From NCBI GenBank assembly GCA_019188255.1, contig JAETXT010000003.1, positions 2,976,001-3,040,000 of the forward strand: a DNA stretch of 64,000 nucleotides, read 5' to 3'. Positions within the stretch are counted from its first letter, which is position 1. Each line of letters starts with the position of its first letter. Positions 1-10,923 of this stretch are shown here, in pieces. The position numbers and the translations under genes were made by a program. The notes under the pieces were generated by a model. The model had not been told where the DNA came from. It did no database searches and worked only from the letters and a program-made list of their open reading frames with translations. Source of the stretch: Verticillium longisporum. Lineage: Eukaryota; Ascomycota; Sordariomycetes; Glomerellales; Plectosphaerellaceae.

Positions 1-988
1 TCGACCAGCTGGTCCCGATACTCGTCCTCGACGAGGAACGTGCCCACGGGACAGCCCATGAAGACGCCCACGGCGCGCAGCACCAGCCTCTCGCGCCAGG
101 ACGCCCCCTCGCTCAGCAGCAGGTCAAACGCCGCGACGTGGGCGGCGAGCTCGCGCGCCGCAAACGCAAACACGGGCCGCCGCGAGGGCGAGAAGTGGTA
201 GAGGCAGTCGAGCGCGACGAGCCACCTGTCGGTGAAGCGCTCGTCGGCGAGGGCCCGCACGGCGTCGGCGACGGGGGCGGGCCAGGTGTCGGGGCGCGCG
301 GCGTCGGCGCGGAACAGCTTGAAGGCGTCGGCGCGGATGTCGAGGTCCGCCGAGACGGAGGAGTTCGTGGCAGAGGCGACCTCACGGCAGATTTTCCGCG
401 AGGCCGTCTGCACCTGGGCCTCGTTGAGGGTCAGGCCGACGTAGCGAAAGTCGGACCACGGGCCCGACGCTGTCAGGCGGGCGAGGTGCCAGGTCTGGTC
501 GCCGCAGCCGAAGCCGAGGTCGAGCACGGCGAGGGCGCCGCGGCGGGCGACCGTCGGGGACTTGGGGATCAGGAGGCCGGCGGCGGAGAGGAGCTGTTTG
601 AGGAGGGCGAGGGCTGCCTCGTCAAAGTGCTCGATCTGGTTGTCGTCATCGTCGCGCCTGGGAGGATGTCAACTGTGAGAAAAGACATGGCATGGATGCA
701 AGGGACGCACCAGTAGCCGACGTTCATCCACATGGAGCTCAATGGTGCTCGTAGATTGAGCTTCCAGTGGCCGAGACCATAGTGGTCGGTCATGCGCAGG
801 GCTGTGGTGCCGAGGACGAGGGCCAGGAGTACGGCGAAGATGAGGCCACCAGCGAAGCCAGTCATGAAGTCTCGAGACACCAGGGACCAGTTGTTGGGGT
901 CCATTTCAACTGTCGCAGCACCCATTTCGGTCCTGAAAAAAGGCTGCCCCATCTGGGTATGAAACCCGCGTTCTGGAAACGACGCCAC
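1..988 (-). CDS. Membrane-anchored SAM-dependent methyltransferase (C-terminus off the left edge)
   Basis: Class I SAM methyltransferase fold. Exon 1 (711-988) carries one hydrophobic segment (around GLIFAVLLALVLGT) followed by SMWMNVGYW. A 53 nt intron (658-710, donor GTGCGT, acceptor CCCAG) joins it in phase to RDDDNQIEHFDEA. The glycine-rich SAM motif VLDLGFGCGD comes about 40 residues later, then a FRYVGLTLNEAQ stretch typical of motif II. The 'NVGYW' lead into the fold resembles fungal and bacterial small-molecule or lipid methyltransferases. The start is uncertain: the ATG at 988 is the longest, and the internal methionine before DPNNW is also plausible. The substrate cannot be read from sequence. 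The protein is cut at the window edge. Family sure, function unknown. Confidence 0.75.
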
Positions 989-1120
989 ACGACGCAGACA
1001 ATCCAGCTTGCCTCACGGTCTGTTTGGGATGGATCCTGGAAGGCCCCCTGCGTGCTTCACTCGAGGATGAGGTGTGGAAATGTCGTTGGTGCAAGACAGC
1101 TCTATTAGTCAGTGACGCTA

Positions 1121-1150
1121 GCCTTGCAGAGCCTTGCAGAGCCTTGCAGA
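1121..1150. repeat. Three exact copies of a 10 bp tandem unit
   Basis: The unit GCCTTGCAGA repeats three times, followed by a degenerate fourth copy (gcctagcaag). It lies in the divergent intergenic region between the methyltransferase and the next gene. No function is evident. Confidence 0.85.
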
Positions 1151-1963
1151 GCCTAGCAAGCCCAGGTCGCTCCGTTTGGTGCTGCAGCTGGTGCCACCGT
1201 GGGACGGATCGTCACGCGCCCGCCCGCCCGTACACCAACACAAAGCCAGCACCGCCCCACTAGTTGTCACCTCTTCAGTGCCTTCGATGGTGGCTTCAGG
1301 CGGTCACCTCGCCGTAAGACCTCTAGAACCCACGAGAGGTGACAGGTGAGAAGTGTCGCGACAGGAAGAAGTGCTGCGCTACGAAGCAGTAGAGTAGCGG
1401 TCTCCCATACACAACACTTGATCGTTTCATTCGTGCTGCAATCGCAATTCATCACCAGCCGAGCACCCAAGCCATGATCGGCGCATACTGCCAAGCCGTG
1501 CTGCAGCAGACATGAACGAGTGCAACCTCACGACCCCACCCCGTCCCCCTTCCTGGCACCTCGGACGACATGGATAGGGTTGATGATTGGGCCGGGAAGC
1601 GCTGCTTCGAGGCGTCAACGTACCATGGGCAGACGCATAAATAGAGAAGTCCAGGATGAACGCCCACCCCTCCCTCGAGCGTCGCCCTCTGTCCCGGCGT
1701 GCCGTGTTCTTTGCCATTTGCAACTTTCTTGTTTTCTTCGTCATGAATCTCGGGGCCATTTCGCCCTGTTGAAGTCGTGTCAACCCAAGGCACCACTACC
1801 TAGTCTGCGTGAGAGTTACAAGAGTCGACAAGAGTCGAAGGCAGACGAGAAGCCACGCCACCAAGCCATCGCGCACAAGCGCCAGGCGGCTTCCCAGCCC
1901 ACCAGCCCGGGAAGCACACAGAAAACACCACCATCAGCGGGCAGCAGCAGCAGCAGCAGCAAG

Positions 1964-2545
1964 ATGAGGTTCATCTCCTGGTGGTACCAACCGCTCGGCA
2001 CGCGCGCCTTTCTCGTGCTCAAGCGCACGCAGCGCTTCTACAACACATTCATCATCCTCGCGGCCCTCGTCGCGGCCCTCGCCGTCGGCGCCCTGACCTT
2101 TCCCGAGTTCCACCCGACAACGTCGACGCTCGGCCACGTCGCCGAGGGCTTCTTCACAAGCTCGTCGCTGACGGCCGTCGTCTCGGCCGTCGTCGCCATC
2201 ATGCTGCATTTCATGTTCCAGGGCGTCGAGCGCGCGACGCGCCTCGACCTCGCCGTCTCCTGGGCGCCCCTCGTCCTGCTCGACCTGTCCATTGTCGAGT
2301 TTCTGCTCGGCATGGCCTGCTGGTACGCCAGCAAGAACACCTCGTGGCGCGGCGCCGTCATGGCCGCCCAGACGGCCGGCCTGCTGGGCTACTGCCTCAC
2401 CGTCTCGGCCTGGGTCTACCTCGCCCTCAGCCGAAAGGGGGGTCTGGGTAAGGATGAGACGGAGGCCTGTCGGCTGCGCCCCGAGTCACGTTTTGGGGAG
2501 TCGAGGACACCGTCGCTGACTGTGTTGCAAGAAGATACGTCTTAG
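1964..2545 (+). CDS. Small four-pass membrane protein, unknown function
   Basis: Single-exon ORF of 193 residues. Hydropathy by eye gives four membrane segments: FIILAALVAALAVGAL, SLTAVVSAVVAIMLHFMF, WAPLVLLDLSIVEFLLGMAC and AVMAAQTAGLLGYCLTVSAW. A hydrophilic C-terminal tail follows. The open frame extends further upstream, but I chose the ATG at 1964 because it immediately precedes MRFISWW, has an AAGATGA context, and the upstream residues are low-complexity (a CAG/AGC run lies just before it). The layout resembles MARVEL-like fungal hypothetical proteins, but I cannot name the family. It converges with the membrane protein ending at 2885. Confidence 0.65.
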   Translation: MRFISWWYQPLGTRAFLVLKRTQRFYNTFIILAALVAALAVGALTFPEFHPTTSTLGHVAEGFFTSSSLTAVVSAVVAIMLHFMFQGVERATRLDLAVSWAPLVLLDLSIVEFLLGMACWYASKNTSWRGAVMAAQTAGLLGYCLTVSAWVYLALSRKGGLGKDETEACRLRPESRFGESRTPSLTVLQEDTS

Positions 2546-2884
2546 GTTTTTCTTTCCTTTGGGGGGAGGGGCAGGGTCTTTCCTTCCTTTTGATTTTCCG
2601 GGGACATCTTTGGCGCATAGATGGTGCCCGAATGGCACAGGTTCGAGGGCATGGTGTGTCCCGAGGAGAGATGACTCCTGCACCGACTCGAGAAAGGATG
2701 GTATGTTTGGGAGGGACGGGAGAATACGGCCGGGATATGAGGTGATATGACGGACCACGGGAAATGACTCTGGAATATCGGTGATAGATGCTGGAGGTCA
2801 GAGGTAATGATATCCTCGACGAACATGTTATTATAAACGCTGCATCGGATGAATCGCACGACATGGGCGTATATGAACAGAAAC

Positions 2885-3979
2885 CTACGCATCGCCCAGC
2901 ACCTGCCAGACGCCGAAACTGACCCAGCAAAACACCACGTCCCACCCGAGGCGACTGACGGCCGGGTGCTCGTGCAGGGCCTCGAGGACGAGCGCGAAGT
3001 CGCCGCCCTCGGCCTGGACCTTCATGGTGCCGACGGCGAGCAGGGCGCCGAGGTTTGCGATGCGCAGGTACAAAGCCGGCTGGCGCAGCAGGGGCGCAGG
3101 GACCTCCCTGCGCAGCACCTTGTTGAGAAGCAGTGGTGCGTACGCCAGGACATGGATCGCCAGCAGGATGCGCGTGAAGGCCGGGGTGCCGAACTTATCG
3201 GGGACGGAGACGGCGCAGCCGATGCTGAGACCGAGGGCAATCTGGTACCAAAAGGGGGCCACGGTCGGGGAGAGAGCCTTATGGGGCTGAGATCTGCTCT
3301 TGGGCTTCGGCTCACCTTCGTCGTCGTCGTCGTCTTCCGAGTCCTCCGCGTCGGAGAGCTTCTCTTTGGGCTGCACGGATTGGGGAAACGCTGCGGGAGC
3401 AACAATGTCATGGGCCAGGACGGCGAGGAAGAACAGATTGGCGGCGAAGGAGATGGAGATGACCTGGCCGAGCAGCATGAAAGACCAAAGGTGAGGAATC
3501 TTGCGCTTTTTGGCTGGGGGAGGTTAGTTGTACTTCTGGGCAGAGGGTGCATGGTACGTGCCCTGAACGGCGAGCATGACGCTCCAGTTGGCGCAGAAGC
3601 CAAAGATCTGCAGTGACCACCAAGCCCTCTCGGGGGTCTCAAAGGCGGATGCCCATGCCTGCTTGAAGAGGGCCGTCTCACGCAACCACTGAGCGACGTA
3701 TATATTGGCTGTGTTGCTGGGGCGCAGCAGGCGGCGTCCCTTCCAGGCCGCGTAGGACCACTCGAGGAAGTGGAATAGGTGATACCAGGTGACGGCGAGG
3801 CTGAGAGCAGCCAGCAAAGGAAAGACTGTGAAGCCGAGCAGGTGACGACCGGTGCCGGCGGAGGTGCGTTTGGCGACGCCCTTCTGTATGGTACGGATGC
3901 ATGTGACGGTCAATGTCGCGGCGAGGGCTATATAGCCAGCCAGGAGAGCTATGGGTCGGGCGTTGGAACGAATGTCCAT
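2885..3979 (-). CDS. Multi-pass membrane protein of a fungal uncharacterised family
   Basis: Two coding segments. The upstream one (to about 3566) starts MDIRSNARP and has three membrane segments ending WWSLQIFGFCANWSVMLAV. The downstream one (from about 3513) runs KKRKIPHLWSFMLLGQ with further hydrophobic segments and an acidic loop (SDAEDSEDDDDDEG). The order W-S-x-Q-I-F ... IPHLW-FMLLGQ-ISFA-NLFF is one I recognise from fungal hypothetical membrane proteins, so the two belong together. The junction is not clean. The obvious 44 nt intron (donor GTACCATGC, acceptor CCCCCAG, with an ACTAAC branch site) leaves the frame off by one. A GC-AG donor after VQ, or a one-base error in the AAAAA run, would repair it. 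Function unknown. Confidence 0.65.
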
Positions 3980-4132
3980 GATGGCTGGGGGGGTGATGGC
4001 GAGGTGATGGCGAGGTGGTGGCGAAGAATGGATACGGGGCTATGTGGTGCCAAAGAGTCGTCTTTTGAGATGAGGTCGTCGGGGACAGAACGCACAAACT
4101 GCGACAGTACAACAAGTGGTCAGTCAGGTGCC

Positions 4133-4212
4133 AGCTGGGACCAAGGACAGCTGGGACCAAGGACAGCTGGGACCAAGGACAGCTGGGACCAAGGACAGCT
4201 GGGACCAAGGAC
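4133..4212. repeat. 16 bp minisatellite, five exact copies
   Basis: The unit AGCTGGGACCAAGGAC is repeated five times without mismatch, followed by degenerate AGCTGGCACC-type copies to about 4238. It lies in the divergent region upstream of the membrane protein that starts at 3979 and the oxidoreductase that starts at 4914. Confidence 0.95.
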
Positions 4213-4913
4213 AGCTGGCACCGCTGGACAGCTGGCACAACGACCAGTGCCGATCAAAGGTGCCTACCTCCTCATTAATCATTAAGGTACCAGGTGGTAG
4301 AGTGGAGCAGGACCCTTGAGCGCCCAACCATTCAGTGGCAGGGCAGTGGCTTGTTGCCTCTGTCCCTCCGACGTTTTTCCCAGTCGGTGCAACTCTTGAT
4401 CCAGGCCCCGACTCCAGGCCCCTCTCCTACCACCGGACTGCCATCCATCGAGTCGAAACGCGCCTCGGCACATGACAAATTTGTTGGGTTCGTCTGCAGC
4501 CTGTTCAAACCCGCCGCCGGTTCCCTTGTCATGGGACAGTCGAACCCCCCCTCCCCGATCTCTCAAGACGCCATGGTGGCCACCCATCGCGAAAACCCTG
4601 GAGTCGCTCATGAACGAAAGGAACATTTCGAACCAAGCAAAGTGTCATTCAGCGCCCATCGATTCAACCACCACCAGACCTATTGTGCCAGCGAGTCTCG
4701 ACTTGCCGTCGTCGGGGGCTCGAGTTTCTCAGACCTGCAGGGATCCTGCATGTGACTGGCTCACAATCACCAAACGCTAACAATATTTCGACATCGACCC
4801 AACAGTCTGGTTCTCACGGGTTAGGGGTAGCATCGTCACGAGTAGCGGCAAAGTTTCTTCATTGCTTTGCACAGCAAACACCAGGCGACAGCAAACGCCT
4901 GTGGCTACACGAC

Positions 4914-6520
4914 ATGTGTCCACCAACCAATCGACCCGCTGACGATGGCCCCCCCATCCGAGTCGCCATCATCGGCACTGGCCTTGCCGGCCTGACGACC
5001 GCTCATCTACTGCAAAATGACGACAAGAACCGTTATGAGGTGACCCTCTTCGAACAGGTATTCAGAAGCCTCTCTCCTCCGCCCCAACGCAATCCGAAGC
5101 ATGGAAAGAACTAACGCTTCCTCAGGCCAACGGCCTCTCGTTCGACGCGGCCTCGGTCGCCGTCCGCAACGAAGCCACCGCCACCGTCGAGCGCATCGAC
5201 CTCCCCATGCGCGCCAGCGCCGGCGGCTACTACGACAACCTCATGCGCATGTACGCCCACGGCGTCCCCCTGCACCCGGTGCGCTTTCTCTTCGTCTTTG
5301 CCCGCGCCCTGGCCGACTCGGCGGCCGCTGCCGTCGCCGTCAGCGCCTCTGGAGACCGAACACAGAAGCAGCAGCCCGTCGGCGCCGCCCCGGGCACCTA
5401 CTTTGTCCACGCCTCCAACCTCCACCAGACGCCCCCTCCACGTCCCGCCCGTCACAGTCTCCTGCGCCACCTCGTCGAGATTCTGTTCCTCATCGTCTGC
5501 CAGCTCTGGTTCTCCCTCGCCTGCTTCCTCGTCGAGCCCAAGAAAGCCACGACGACCACCGGCACCGGCAGCACAGCCGAGTCCCTCGACGACTACCTCC
5601 GGAGGATATGCATCCCCCGCCGCTACGTCACCCACTACCTCCTGCCCCTCATGGCCAGCGTCTCCACCTGCTCCCACGACGACATGCTTGCCTTTCCCGC
5701 CAGCGACGTTGTCAGCTACAAGCGCCGCTCCCATGGCCAGCAGCATTTTGCCGTCTGCGGTGGCGTCAGCCAGGTCCAGGGTCGTCTTGTCCGTGGCATT
5801 GACGACGTGCGGCTCTCAACGCGGGTCCTCGCCGTCGAGCCGCGCGCTGAACGTGAAGCTGTTCTCGTCAGGTCGCGAAGGCTGGGCGGCACTGGTCGTG
5901 TCGAGGAGGAGGCCCAGGAGGACGAGTTTGACCGCGTTGTGCTTGCCGTCTCGCCAGACGTTGCAGGCCGGCTGTTTAAGCCGCTGCGATCCGCCGTCGA
6001 GAGGATCCCCGTGAGACAAGTCGAGAGCTCGATCCTCACGCATGCGGCCGAGGCGGGCGGCGCACCGGCGCATACCGTCGTGGACGGCTACCAGGGCGTC
6101 AGGGGCTGCATGCACCACGACGAGGGCGAGGCGTCGCCGTCGCAGGTCATCACGCTGCGGACGGCGTTTAGCAAGATGGGCGCCGATTCGGAGGCGCTGC
6201 ACGCCATGCCCAGCGGCGTCGTCGTCAGCACGTGTCCGCTCGACGCCGCTGCCAATGCGAAACGCACGCTGCACACGGCCAGGTTCACGAGGACGTTGCG
6301 GACGACGGAGAGCAGGGCTGTGGTGGAGCAGATTATGGGGCGGTCGCGGCTGCAGAACAAGAAGAAGACCGACGGGGTCCAGTCTTCGTGGGTCAGCGGC
6401 GACGGCAACGTCTGGTTGGCGGGTGCGTGGTGTTGGGACGGCATGGTTCTGCTGGAGGGGTGCGTCGTGTCGGCCATGGCCATTGCTGATGATTTTGGTG
6501 TCAGGATTCCCTGGAAGTGA
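4914..6520 (+). CDS. FAD-dependent amine-oxidase-like oxidoreductase (COG2907-type)
   Basis: Exons 4914-5057 and 5126-6520, intron 5058-5125 (donor GTATTC, CTAAC branch site, acceptor CTCAG), giving 512 residues. The N-terminus carries the dinucleotide-binding motif VAIIGTGLAGLTTA (GxGxxG at residues 21-26) and ends exon 1 at the acidic FE of the Rossmann fold. Exon 2 contains LPMRASAGGYYDNLMRMY, LLPLMASVSTCSHDDMLAFPAS and the C-terminal LAGAWCWDGMVLLEGCVVSAMAIA, which is the flavin-closing region. This order matches the predicted NAD/FAD-binding proteins of COG2907 rather than classical monoamine oxidases. A hydrophobic stretch (ILFLIVCQLWFSLACFLV) suggests membrane association. The substrate is unknown. 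In bacteria COG2907 genes often sit with cyclopropane-fatty-acid-synthase-like methyltransferases; a methyltransferase lies 4 kb away here, but that link is only suggestive. Confidence 0.75.
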
Positions 6521-7013
6521 CCACTTGTGGCTGCGTGGGGCGAGCTGGATGAGCGTAGATTATAGTTGCATACATGCATGAGCTTTGTGTGCTTTCTAAT
6601 TCAGCCGAAGACGGCAGATAATCCAGTCCGAGGTGTCTCATTGCGCCTCTGCCCGTCCACCCCTGAGAGTATGCATAGGAATAAAAGCAAGCTGCATGCA
6701 AGGTGTGAGATGGGGGGCAAGCACTTGCGCCTTGCGCAATACAAACTTCGTCACGTCCGTTGTCGATCCGATGTTGAGGGCTGCCTCGCCCATGCCTTTG
6801 TGCTTATCCTGCAGTCCGTCATGTATGTAGCTCGTGGCGCCATCAAAAGTGCGAGCCCTGAGGGTGATAAATGATAGCATAGTACCGTGGCCGTTCACTT
6901 TGCGGCGGCGGGTATGTTCGTTCTGCCAAGATTTGCTATTGACGAGCCGCTCGGCTAGCCTCGTCCCAGGTGTCAGTGTATGGTTTGGGGCAGAGCGAAG
7001 ACCTTGCTCCATT
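6521..7013. other. Intergenic, no gene seen
   Basis: The short ORFs here show no family resemblance or codon bias. The stretch leads from the oxidoreductase 3' end into the AT-rich repeat island. Confidence 0.5.
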
Positions 7014-7137
7014 GTAACGAGTGCGCAACGCCTCACGACACCTCATCGCCTCAGAGTCACAACCTAAGCTTAACAGCAACCCTAACCCTCTGACAATGTT
7101 CCCCCTTGGAAACTGCCAGGTCGTAATAATAGGGGAC
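7014..7137 (+). repeat. Degenerate LTR-like repeat, copy A
   Basis: Begins TGTAACGAGTGC and runs through AGTCACAACCTAAGCTT, AACCCTAACCCTCTGACA and CTGCCAGGTCGTAATA. The same string, with mostly C/T and G/A differences, occurs in the opposite orientation at 15046-15175. AT-rich sequence follows to about 7500. The TG start and length suggest part of an LTR, but no internal retroelement genes are visible. Confidence 0.75.
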
Positions 7138-7548
7138 GCTATTAATAACTATGAGGCTAGTATATTCTTATTAATACCCCCGATTTTCTCGTATTATACT
7201 GTGATACGAATCCCCCTACGTATGTACGGGCTATACTCGGCCCGCCTGGTCAATTACCGCCCCTATACGCGCTCCGCTTCCTCGCATCGCACTACGTACC
7301 GCCCGACTACAAACGGTAGGGCGAGTTACTATCGTAAGCTAGAATTCAATGCCTTACGCACGATAACGGACCTCGCGTCGCCGCGCGGGATGCAGTTGTC
7401 ACACGGCAGTACATAATAGTTTTTGCAGTATTGCCAAGCGAGGCACAACGTCTAATTAATAGATCTAAGCCTGAACGCAAGCTATCAAGTCTGTGGCTCG
7501 CTCACGATAACTGAATACATAAATTGACGATTGAGAAGCAAAGAAAAC

Positions 7549-9067
7549 ATGAGCATGGCTAGTGACGAATGGATAACGCAGTCCATCCAGCCTATTGCCA
7601 ATGCAGTCAACAATAGTGAAAAAGATGCCGCTCCTGCCGCCAGGAAAAGGGTGATCATTGTCGGTGCTGGCATCGCGGGTCTTCGGGCGGCTGCAGTGTT
7701 ACTCGAAAAGGACATCGATGTCGTCGTTGTAGAAGCGAGAGATCGCATCGGAGGCCGCATGCTTACCGCTGAAGTCGGCAAAGACAAGCTCGACATGGGT
7801 ATAAACCAAGTAAGCCCCAAACCCTCGTCTCACTCCGTTAACCTTTTTCATGCAGGAGCGGCGTGGATGCACGGCACTTGGTGAAACTCATCTCTCGCCT
7901 CGGCATCGAGTAATACTACGACGGCGGTAGTCCCCTCCACTTCGCCGAGTTTGGCCCTCCAGGCTCTCAATTCAAGGCCGGAAACGTGGCCGACGAGTTC
8001 CTCGACTATCTAAGCTACTGGCTACAGAGGGAGCCTGATGCGCCGGACGTGACGGCCGACGAGCACATTCGAAAATTTGTCCGCCAGCACGAACTCCTCA
8101 CGGAAGGTGAGCACGTATGGGCACCCGAAGCGCTCAGGCTGCACGAGGCCACTCTGGGTCTCCGAGTCGAAGACATCTCATCAAAGTTCTTTCTCGATAT
8201 GCTGCCGCCGGAAAGAGATCTTTACGTTAAGGGCGGCTACCGCAGGATCGTGGAGCACCCGCACGGGAGACACCAGATGTTCTGAAGCTCCATCATGCCG
8301 TCAAGAGCATCAAAAGACTCGGGCGAGGCGACGCGGATAGCAAGCTGGAGATCTCCCTACGAGACGATGAATACGCCGAGAGTACGCTTCAGGCAGACGC
8401 GGTCATCGTGACGGTTCCCCTTGGCGTCCTCAAGGCCGATACCATCTCTTTCGAGCCTATACTCCCCTCGCATCTACTCCAAGGCATCTCTAGGATCAGC
8501 TATGGCGCTCTCGGCAAGGTATTCTTCGAGTTCCGTGAGGTCTTTTGGTCTCGGCACAACGACTCGCTCATCTACTTCCCAACGCCTCCGGAATTGGCTG
8601 CCGACAGTGAGAAAAACAAAAATCACGTGCTCGGCCACTGCTTCCTCGTTACCAACCTTTACATGATGACAGGCACACCGAGGCTGTGTGTTCTCCTCGC
8701 ACCTCCGATGGTGCAGGAGCTCGAGGCCATGGCAGCTGGATTAGGAGGGTCCCAGGCGGTATTCGACTATTTTGAGCCACTTCTGGAGGTTTTCCGTCTG
8801 GAGCCGTTGGAGCCTCTGCCGCCGGTTGTGGATATTAAGGTGACAAATTGGACCACGGACGAGCTTGCGGGTTTTGGCACGTACTCGACTGCCAAGGTCG
8901 GGGATGATCCGAACATATGGTGGGATGCCCTGGACGAAGAGAAGGGATCGAAGCTGCAGTTTGCTGGAGAGCACTGCACCAGCACAGCGACAGGATGCGT
9001 CCATGGTGCGTTTGAGTCGGGCGAGGAGGCGGCCAAGAGGGTGTTGAGCGCGTTAGGTCAAAAGTAG
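7549..9067 (+). pseudogene. Flavin amine oxidase pseudogene
   Basis: The N-terminal part reads [34 protein letters not shown] in order (Rossmann FAD motif), then LDMG. A normal 57 nt intron (7799-7855, acceptor TGCAG) joins to AAWMHGT, the conserved amine-oxidase segment. Immediately after, a small deletion shifts the frame. The continuing frame ([10 protein letters not shown]) meets a TAA at 7911-7913 where family members have a codon before YYDGG; CAA to TAA is a C-to-T change. A further frameshift near 8275 separates GGYRRIVE from PDVLKLHHAVKSIKRLG. The rest is intact to FAGEHCTSTATGCVHGAFESG, the C-terminal FAD-binding segment. At least three breaks make this a dead copy. It lies tail-to-tail with an intact, rather divergent amine oxidase. 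Confidence 0.85.
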
Positions 9068-9289
9068 AAGCAGAGTGACTGGACTCCCTCCTTGAGCTTG
9101 CACTAGAGATGTTTCTTCGCGAAGCACTATCCCAGCATATCAACACTCTGATCTAGTCCAACAGCTCTTTAGAAAACCGTGGAAACTCCCATGCCAACTA
9201 GGCGTGCATCGCTTTTGACATCGAACGGTGACTAGAATATGTACTCGCGGAGACTACGTCCACGCTAAACACTGATTTTGGGACCTTCT

Positions 9290-10923
9290 CTACTCATCAT
9301 CCGGCCACCCGTTGCCTTCGTCATATTCGTTTATATTGACGGACCCATACAGCTTCTCGTACCGCTTCAGTTGCCCGTCGGGGGCCGTGTCCTGGTTGAT
9401 GATGGGCTCGCCTTTGACCATGGCCGCGATGCGCTCGCCGGCGTCCTTGCCTTCGTAGTACGCTCCGTGCATGAACCCGTAGTACTTTGCGGAGTTTGCC
9501 TCGCCTGAGAACCAGAGGCGGCCGACGTTGGCACGCAGGTTCTGGTGCTTGGTGAGGGTCATGCCGACCGGCCAGTTGCTGTAGGAGCCAAAGGCCCATC
9601 TGCAGTCGTCAGTGGAAGTAGCTTGAAAGGAAACTCGGCGAAGACTCACTCTTCTTGGCCCCAACGGGGGTACATGAAAGCCGTCGGCTCGGGAACGTTC
9701 GCATCAGGGAACATTTTCCGCAGCACCTCAAGAATCTGCTCCTTTGTCTCCTCGTCCGTCTGCTGCTCCGCACGGAATGCCTGGTGTCCGACGACGGTGC
9801 CGAAAAGAATGTTAGAGCCCTCGAGAAAGCCAGGAGCGCCAAGGTTCTGGAAGACAGGATACCACCCACGTTCGTCCTCGTCAGCGTAGAGGAGGAACTG
9901 CGCATCTTCAGGCCAGAAGGACTCGTTGAACTGCATGAAGATCTTGGTGTAGGTGCCCATCTGGAACTGCTCAATGGCCTCGCGCTTCCACACGGGTAGG
10001 CGAGGCTTGAACTCGACAACGTCATTTTGCAGCACGCCGACAGAGAATGTACAGATGGCGTACTCTGCCTCGACGCAGCCGCCGTTGCGGTCGTGCACGA
10101 CGACTCCCTTGATGCTGTGCTCGATGGCGTCGACAGTGGTGTTGAGGAGTAGCCTGGGGTCCTCGATGCCGTTGAGGAAGGTCAGGGCCTCCTCGCGGAC
10201 AAAGGCATTGAGGCCGCGCTCCTCGATGGCGAGGTAGCGCTCGTCGCCGAAGCGGTTGAAGGTCTCGTTGTCACCGGTGATGCCGAACTGGAAGCCGCAC
10301 TCGTCGGGCGACCAGGAGACACCAAAGTCCCAGCTCCACCACTCGGAGGCCTGGGCGAGCATATCGCGGCCAGGCTTCCACCCGGCGACGCTGAGGCCGG
10401 CGCGCATCGACGAGTCCTGGAGGTCGTTTTCGAGGATGTAGCCGGCGTCTTGCGTGGCAATGGTGAAGTTGCCGTCGTACTCGTCGAGGAGGTGGAGGTA
10501 ATCGTTTGCGCCTTTGTGGTCGTAGGAGACAATGGCGCTGTAGTTTGAGAAGACGCTCTTGATCTTGGCCTTGTCGGTGGCCTCGAGGATCGGGTTCTTG
10601 ACAGGTCCTGTGGCGCCGACGCCCTCGATCCAGTTCGCGCCGAGCTCGACGGTGTACGGCGAGCCGTCGGGTTTCGCACCGAACGTCGTGTGGTGGACGC
10701 GGCCGCCGATGAAGTCGTTGTGCTCGAGGATCAGGAAGTCGTCCAAACCGGCGCCGGACAAGGTCTGCGCTGCCGTGATGCCCGAGATGCCAGCCCCGAG
10801 AACGGCTACTTTGGTCTTGCGGCATGCTTGGGGCTTCGCTTCGGCCCGTGGCGGGAGGACGATGGCGAGGGCTGGTTGGAGCTCGGCGGAGAGAGCAAGG
10901 AATGCGACTAACTTGGAAGCCAT
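9290..10923 (-). CDS. Secreted flavin-containing amine (polyamine-type) oxidase
   Basis: Exons 9650-10923 and 9290-9599 around a 50 nt intron (donor GTGAGT, acceptor CTGCAG), giving 527 residues. The chosen ATG at 10923 gives a hydrophobic leader (MASKLVAFLALSAELQPALA) consistent with a signal peptide; an ATG 63 nt upstream is in frame but less likely. The FAD motif VAVLGAGISGITAAQTL (GxGxxG about residues 43-48) is followed by GGRVHHTTF, VELGANWIEG, the central substrate domain and the C-terminal RLWFSGEANSAKYYGFMHGAYYEGKDAG in order, the last being the flavin-contacting block. Several N-x-S/T sites agree with secretion. The family oxidises polyamines or other amines to aldehydes with release of H2O2. 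It converges with the neighbouring pseudogene. Confidence 0.85.

Noticed and set aside
7076..7096. AACCCTAACCCT as a telomeric repeat
   Set aside because: Only two units, and the same string occurs inside the other LTR-like copy, so it is part of the repeat.
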